Below, in pieces: positions 59,401-64,000 of a DNA stretch of 64,000 bases; position 1 is the first letter of the stretch, and each line of letters opens with the position of its first letter. Below the pieces are notes generated by a model, which searched no databases, was not told the origin of the DNA, and saw only the letters and a program-made list of their open reading frames with translations. A program made the translations under genes and the position numbers. This DNA comes from Ladona fulva (Eukaryota; Arthropoda; Insecta; Odonata; Libellulidae): assembly GCA_000376725.2 (NCBI GenBank), contig KZ308135.1, positions 2,359,379-2,423,378 of the forward strand, read 5' to 3'.

Positions 59401-61096
59401 CATCAATTCAGTTACAATTCAGGATATTAACGACGTGGGAGATCAATCTTAGCACGTTATATGCCACACGGCGGCTTGCGGGGTACTAATGTTAATGTAA
59501 AAATGTTAATGTAAATGTTTTCATAAATTAATTACTTTGGAAATCACTTCATCAAAAGACGTGATAATTAAATTAAAAAGTTATGCAGTTAACATCAGGC
59601 GCAAGAACTTACTATAGTTTTGAGCCTGAGTATTCGTCGAATTTTCGTACACTTCACATCTTTATCTACTTTAAAATTAGTACAAAGTAAACAAAAAATA
59701 GTGAGAGTTCTACCGAGTATTATGGAAGACGAAAGTCCCGCATTCCATCGTTGGAAGTTCCTTCTGCGTCGCACTCTGATCTTGCGACTATTTCATCCCT
59801 CGGTGAATCTTCTTTGTCCAGTATAGTGCCCTCATCTGAAGAAAGAGAAAATCACGGTTCACTATAGTAATTTAATGATGTAATCCGAAAACCGAAGCGA
59901 ATTAAACATCGCCGAGTAGGAAAAATTACAATTTGACGGACTCGTGGGCTGTATAATTGGAATTCATTTAAAGTCACACACTATTGCATCGAATTTCATT
60001 TTCCCTTGTTGAGGAGCTTTCTCTTTCACTCGATGTCCAGATATTCACCCCAAAAGATGTTTCATTTATTCTACGCTTTCCCAAATGTCAAAAGAACGCC
60101 GGGTGGCAATTTTTTATAATAAATTTAGATAAATAAATAGTCTCTTCTGGTGATAAAAAGCTTTTTACGTGCATTTCTAAGGGAGGTCTCCTAAAATACC
60201 CCGAAATTCCATCAGCCCTTCAAATGAAAGGTTTTGAGATTTAAAAGCGAGAATTCGCGAATTCACAGTTTTTTTTAATGCATCTTCGGAAAAGAGTTTT
60301 CTAGAATTCAGAAAGGCCCCAGAAAAACATCCATTGGATAACTACATCTAGACTGAAACTAAATATGGGTAAAAATCCTCGAGTGATACCTCCTCTGAGT
60401 GAAATTTTCCATGAATGAACTGTCTTTCGTCGAAACGTCTCTTGAGTTAACGTCTATATGGTGAAACCCTATAAGTAAAGTGTCCTGGATCTTTGAGCTC
60501 TAAATCCCCTTACATCCGCAAAAATGTGACTATATTCCCCTTGCTTTGTAATATATGAGTAAAAAGAGTGGCCGGTACGTTAAATAGGTGGTGCAATAGA
60601 AAGAGTAACAGCTTACGGTCCATACTGATTGTATTACGTTAGTTGCAGGAAAAAATTTTCGTTCAAACAAGAACGTTTAAGTCTCCAATATAAAGCCGTT
60701 GATTAGATAAAATTAATAGCAATAATAGATAATTATAATTTTCATACTGCATACATTTTATGCTTAAAAATCTTATAAAACTAATGCAGAGAAATGAATA
60801 GAGATTAAACAATCCAACAGAATTCCTTAAAACTTCATACAATCATCGACAAAATTGCTACGTATATCTGATTATTTGCATTGAGAGATGGATAATATTG
60901 CATATAAATTTATTTATGTGAAAAATCCATTAGTCCCCAAGCATTGTTTGAGTGAGAGTTATTTGCTTAAAGGAGAAAGGTTTCCACCTGCTAAACATCG
61001 AAGCGCCTAACAACTACGTATTGTCTTTCTTCGAATATCATATTTTTTTAAGTCCTACGATAATTCTCGTATTCATTAAAAAATATTAGTATACGG
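56426..61096. other. No gene recognised
   Basis: About 4.7 kb of AT-rich DNA with no frame over about 70 codons, no tRNA-like box pair and no clear repeat apart from short simple stretches such as ATGTTAATGTAAAA near 59.5 kb. Confidence 0.5.
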
Positions 61097-61191
61097 ACAG
61101 CACAGTATCAACAATTTCAGTTCTACTAATACCAGATCCCTGGTATAGGAATTCAGTAGCTAGCGCTACTGAATTCCTGTACTGTGCTGAT
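61097..61191. repeat. Nested palindrome
   Basis: AGGAATTCAGTAG-CTAGCG-CTACTGAATTCCT forms a perfect 13-bp stem with a 6-base loop (about 61147-61178). An outer pair, CAGCACAGTA and TACTGTGCTG, encloses it off-centre. Confidence 0.65.
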
Positions 61192-62059
61192 AAGCCCCAA
61201 GGTAACTACTTTTCGATAACAAAAGTTGATAAAATTTCCAAAACCTTACTAAAAATTCTTTTGGAATTCCACGATGAACATTGGTGAGAGAATAACAAGC
61301 AACGTTTAAAAATAACGATAACTCAACACCTACATTTAAGTAAAAACTAGCAAAGGAACATTATTATCATGAGGACAATATTTTCCAAGGACATCAGCTT
61401 AAAAACGATGTTTGCTGTTTATACAAGAATAGCACAATATTCATGGAAGTTTTCTCTAATATGAGTCAACCACTACTCGAAAGTAAAACACACTCTCACT
61501 GAATCCATGATGTTTTTGCAATTGACGTGTCTTTTTTATTTGAGAACTTTAAAATTTCGATTCTACAATTATATTTTATGACTGGGACATTTTCATTTGT
61601 CTCTCTGTACGGGGTAGAGGTGAATTTATCTTTCATTTTTCTCTGCCTCTTACTGAGGTATGAACAATTTTATATTACGAATATTGCATGGATATTCGTA
61701 TTTACTTATTGAAGACTATGAAAAGTGCTATGCATTAATTTGGTAATTGTGCTGCACTCACACATTTTTTTTCCATTATTTTACTATGCCTGAGTAAAAA
61801 AAACCAGAGGAAACTGCTTCATTACTCATCTTACATAGTAACTCATTCTCTTTGCCCTTTTCGATCACTAAAAGTGTAGTGGTTGTGGCTCAAACCGATA
61901 TTCCAGTTGAATACTTCACAAACATTAGCCTTAATAGTTGTCTACACGTAAATTTTCGGAACATTCCAGGAGATAACATCACTTGTTCGAAAGCAGCAAC
62001 TCAATTGCTCATCGTCGAGCCCGGGAAAACGTAGGACATTACGCAACTGCAAGTTAGAA
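61192..62059. other. No gene recognised
   Basis: AT-rich. A 60-codon frame at 61852-62034 lies just upstream of the candidate gene and is not recognisable. Confidence 0.45.
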
Positions 62060-62399
62060 TTCGCGCAGGTTGGCGGTAAAAATTCTCGTTCTGCTTAGAA
62101 CTTGTGATAAGTACGTGTGGTTGAAGAGCACTCTTTATGCATTGAAGATTGCATATGTGTGTTTCTTTGTGTTCCTGAGTTTATTACACTAATAATTCCA
62201 ACTTCAGTAGTGCGAAAGTGATTCTTGTGGAAGTGAATAATTCTGAATATTCTTGAAGAACTAGTTCTCGTTGTGGATTGTGGATTCGCGAAGGCATCAA
62301 GACATATGTGATTTGTTTTCGATGCTGATGTGAAGAGCTCTCGTGTAATGTTTAACATACTCGTGTTGTCAGTGAAAAAATGTGTATTTAAATACAAGG

Positions 62400-63023
62400 A
62401 TGGATTTGCCTTCTATGTTTAAATTAGTGTTAAAGGGAAATTATTATATTGGTGTTGACGGTGGTGAAACAAGTGACTATATTATATTTCAAGCTGGCTG
62501 CATTTTCTTCTTTAATAACTGCACAACAAGACTAATAAGCTGTATGGATATTTGTGTATATGAATATGAGCAGTGCAAAAGGTAACACCTCAATCTTCAT
62601 CTTTAAAAATTAATTAACTGAGAGATTAATACAAAGTGGAATATGTTGTAGATTTCTTTAATAGATATCGTAGTTTTGCATTCAAAATTTCCTTGCAAAG
62701 AATCATGAAATGCATTCCTTTCTTTGCCCAGTGATAAATCCATCGGGTTAGTGTATTCAAAAGCTCTTAAATTCTATGAGATTTCGAATCTCCCTCGCAT
62801 TGCATTAACCTTTGTAAGAAGTTTCTTAAAAGGGATTATAGCAAACAATAAAACACGCTTATCGATTTTTGTGGGAACAGCAGTGACTTTTTTGATCTTT
62901 TTGTTGGAAAATAACAAAAAAACCAACAAAAGGCAAACCAATTTTTTCAATTTTGATCTCGAGCAAGAAAGAAGGTTTCCAAGAAATTCGTCGGATAGTT
63001 ATCGTGTCGAGAAAGAATATTAA
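62400..63023 (+). CDS. Candidate two-exon gene, 157 codons, unknown function
   Basis: Proposed exons are 62400-62581 and 62732-63023, and the intron is 150 bp. Seen: an ATG at 62400 with A at -3 and G at +4; a donor AAAAG|GTAACA; a strong acceptor, TTCCTTTCTTTGCCCAG|T; and matching phase, so the two frames join without a stop to TAA at 63021-63023. The upstream stretch 62090-62399 is TG- and GAA-rich like an insect 5' leader and holds several short upstream ATGs. The C-terminal half has one hydrophobic segment (RLSIFVGTAVTFLIFLLE) followed by a basic, asparagine-rich tail. AATAAA occurs near 63484. I recognise no family. The joining is my inference and chance agreement of phase is one in three. 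Confidence 0.25.
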
Positions 63024-64000
63024 TTGCAGATAGTTTTCGTGTTAAGTAAATGGAAACAATTAAATCTCAAACATAAAATAATTTGAGGCTAGGAATCTCG
63101 TTTACAACCATAAATGAAACACCAGTAAATGTAAACTGCCAAAGTCTTGCCCAGTTTTCCCTATAAAAAACGACGTCTTTCATGTAATAACTATGTTTTA
63201 GAATGGGTGATGTTTTGTGCATATGTCATCGCGGGCCACTTTCTTTTGGAAAATATATTATAACAAGTGTATTAATTTCATGTGATACTCGGTCGAAATT
63301 ATACATAATAAACACAAAGAAGAACACGAAAAGTTCAATTTTCCAAGATGTTGTTAACAAAAGTAAAACACGACAGGTTTCGGGAATATAACTGATTCGG
63401 TTATGCTTTACTTAAATGAATTAAATTTTTGAGTAATACTCGTTCTGTGTTTAAAGAACTCCATGTATGGCTAGTGACATAAAAATAAATCTCTTTAAAT
63501 ACTGTACCCAGTTGACTTTCATTTATCACGTATTTTTTTGCTGTACCTTTGCTAACTATTAAAACTAAACGATAATGATTAAAAGGTATGCTGATAAAGG
63601 CTAAGCTGTTGTGTTTCAGACTGATTTGCGCACAAGTAAATTAGAATAATGTTTTAAATGTAGCATATCAGTAATAAAATTATCCAAAGAGAGAAATATA
63701 TTCTCCACTTACATAGGAGATTTTGATTTTTGTATTGATATTCCTTGACGAATATTGCAGTAAGTTTCGGTACAAAACATACACACTTCTTTCAAAAGAA
63801 TAAGAATTATAATCGATGACCAAGAATCGTTACTAAAATAATTGATAATGGTGTATAAGTTATTGATAATATTACGTTAGGTACTGTGTAATATTAGGAA
63901 ATTTTTGTAACTAATATTTTAAAAAATAAAGAAATAATAACGTGGTATTATTTAAATTAAAAATTTAATGATGTTAATTCACCTTACGATTATAAATTAT
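63024..64000. other. No gene recognised
   Basis: Very AT-rich to the end of the window. It may include the 3' UTR of the candidate gene just upstream. A 62-codon frame at 63203-63391 is not recognisable. Confidence 0.45.

Noticed and set aside
62095..62397. 100-codon minus-strand frame
   Set aside because: It is antisense to the leader of the candidate gene and rich in T, S and H from the complement of TG-rich DNA.

Overview
This is a eukaryotic, AT-rich window that looks like an arthropod genome, most likely an insect. The evidence is its mobile elements: Penelope-like retroelements with hammerhead-ribozyme terminal repeats, several 5'-truncated non-LTR retrotransposons, tRNA-derived SINEs and foldback MITEs. 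There is no prokaryotic gene layout, no operon and no long host ORF. The order or species cannot be fixed from sequence alone. One base, at 32782, is ambiguous (n).

Layout. 0.2-2.1 kb: a Penelope-like element with inverted terminal repeats, a 12-bp target duplication and an internally deleted reverse transcriptase. 4.2-10.9 kb: foldback pieces carrying hammerhead-like cores, an inverted-end LINE tail, and two copies of a LINE called E1 here. The second E1 copy carries two patches of foreign sequence at its 5' end, each identical to DNA 4-7 kb away. 14.4-18.1 kb: a SINE, the donor-like copy of one patch and a second LINE (E2) containing the donor-like copy of the other. 20.9-22.4 kb: an old tandem duplication in which each copy has taken a different insertion, so each copy shows the other's empty site, followed by a long AT hairpin. 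26.0-26.3 kb: a very short insertion with a 14-bp target duplication and a nearly complete hammerhead core. 31.2-32.8 kb: a hammerhead relic, a 32-unit, 20-bp minisatellite and another hammerhead motif. 34.3-39.5 kb: several tRNA-derived SINEs and an intact-looking hammerhead ribozyme inside an inverted repeat (36.9 kb). 41.4-50 kb: LINE 3' ends, including a third E1 copy with a clean 14-bp target duplication. 50.8-56.4 kb: ACCGG-rich degenerate repeats, a second member of the MITE family, a head-to-head hammerhead pair and a SINE. 62.0-63.1 kb: the only place where a host gene looks plausible, a small two-exon candidate of 157 codons.

Most of the rest is non-coding sequence in which I recognise nothing. 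Several GC-richer islands (about 3.1-3.6, 7.6-8.2, 19.6-20.7, 25.0-25.6, 39.8-40.7 and 50.2-50.7 kb) contain overlapping open frames, but none resembles a protein I know. The genes here do not work together as a system. The window is an intergenic or intronic landscape shaped by retrotransposition. Its most interesting parts are the patched LINE insertion (10.3-10.95 kb), the pair of very short retroposon-like insertions (21.2 and 26.0 kb) and the family of hammerhead ribozyme motifs.
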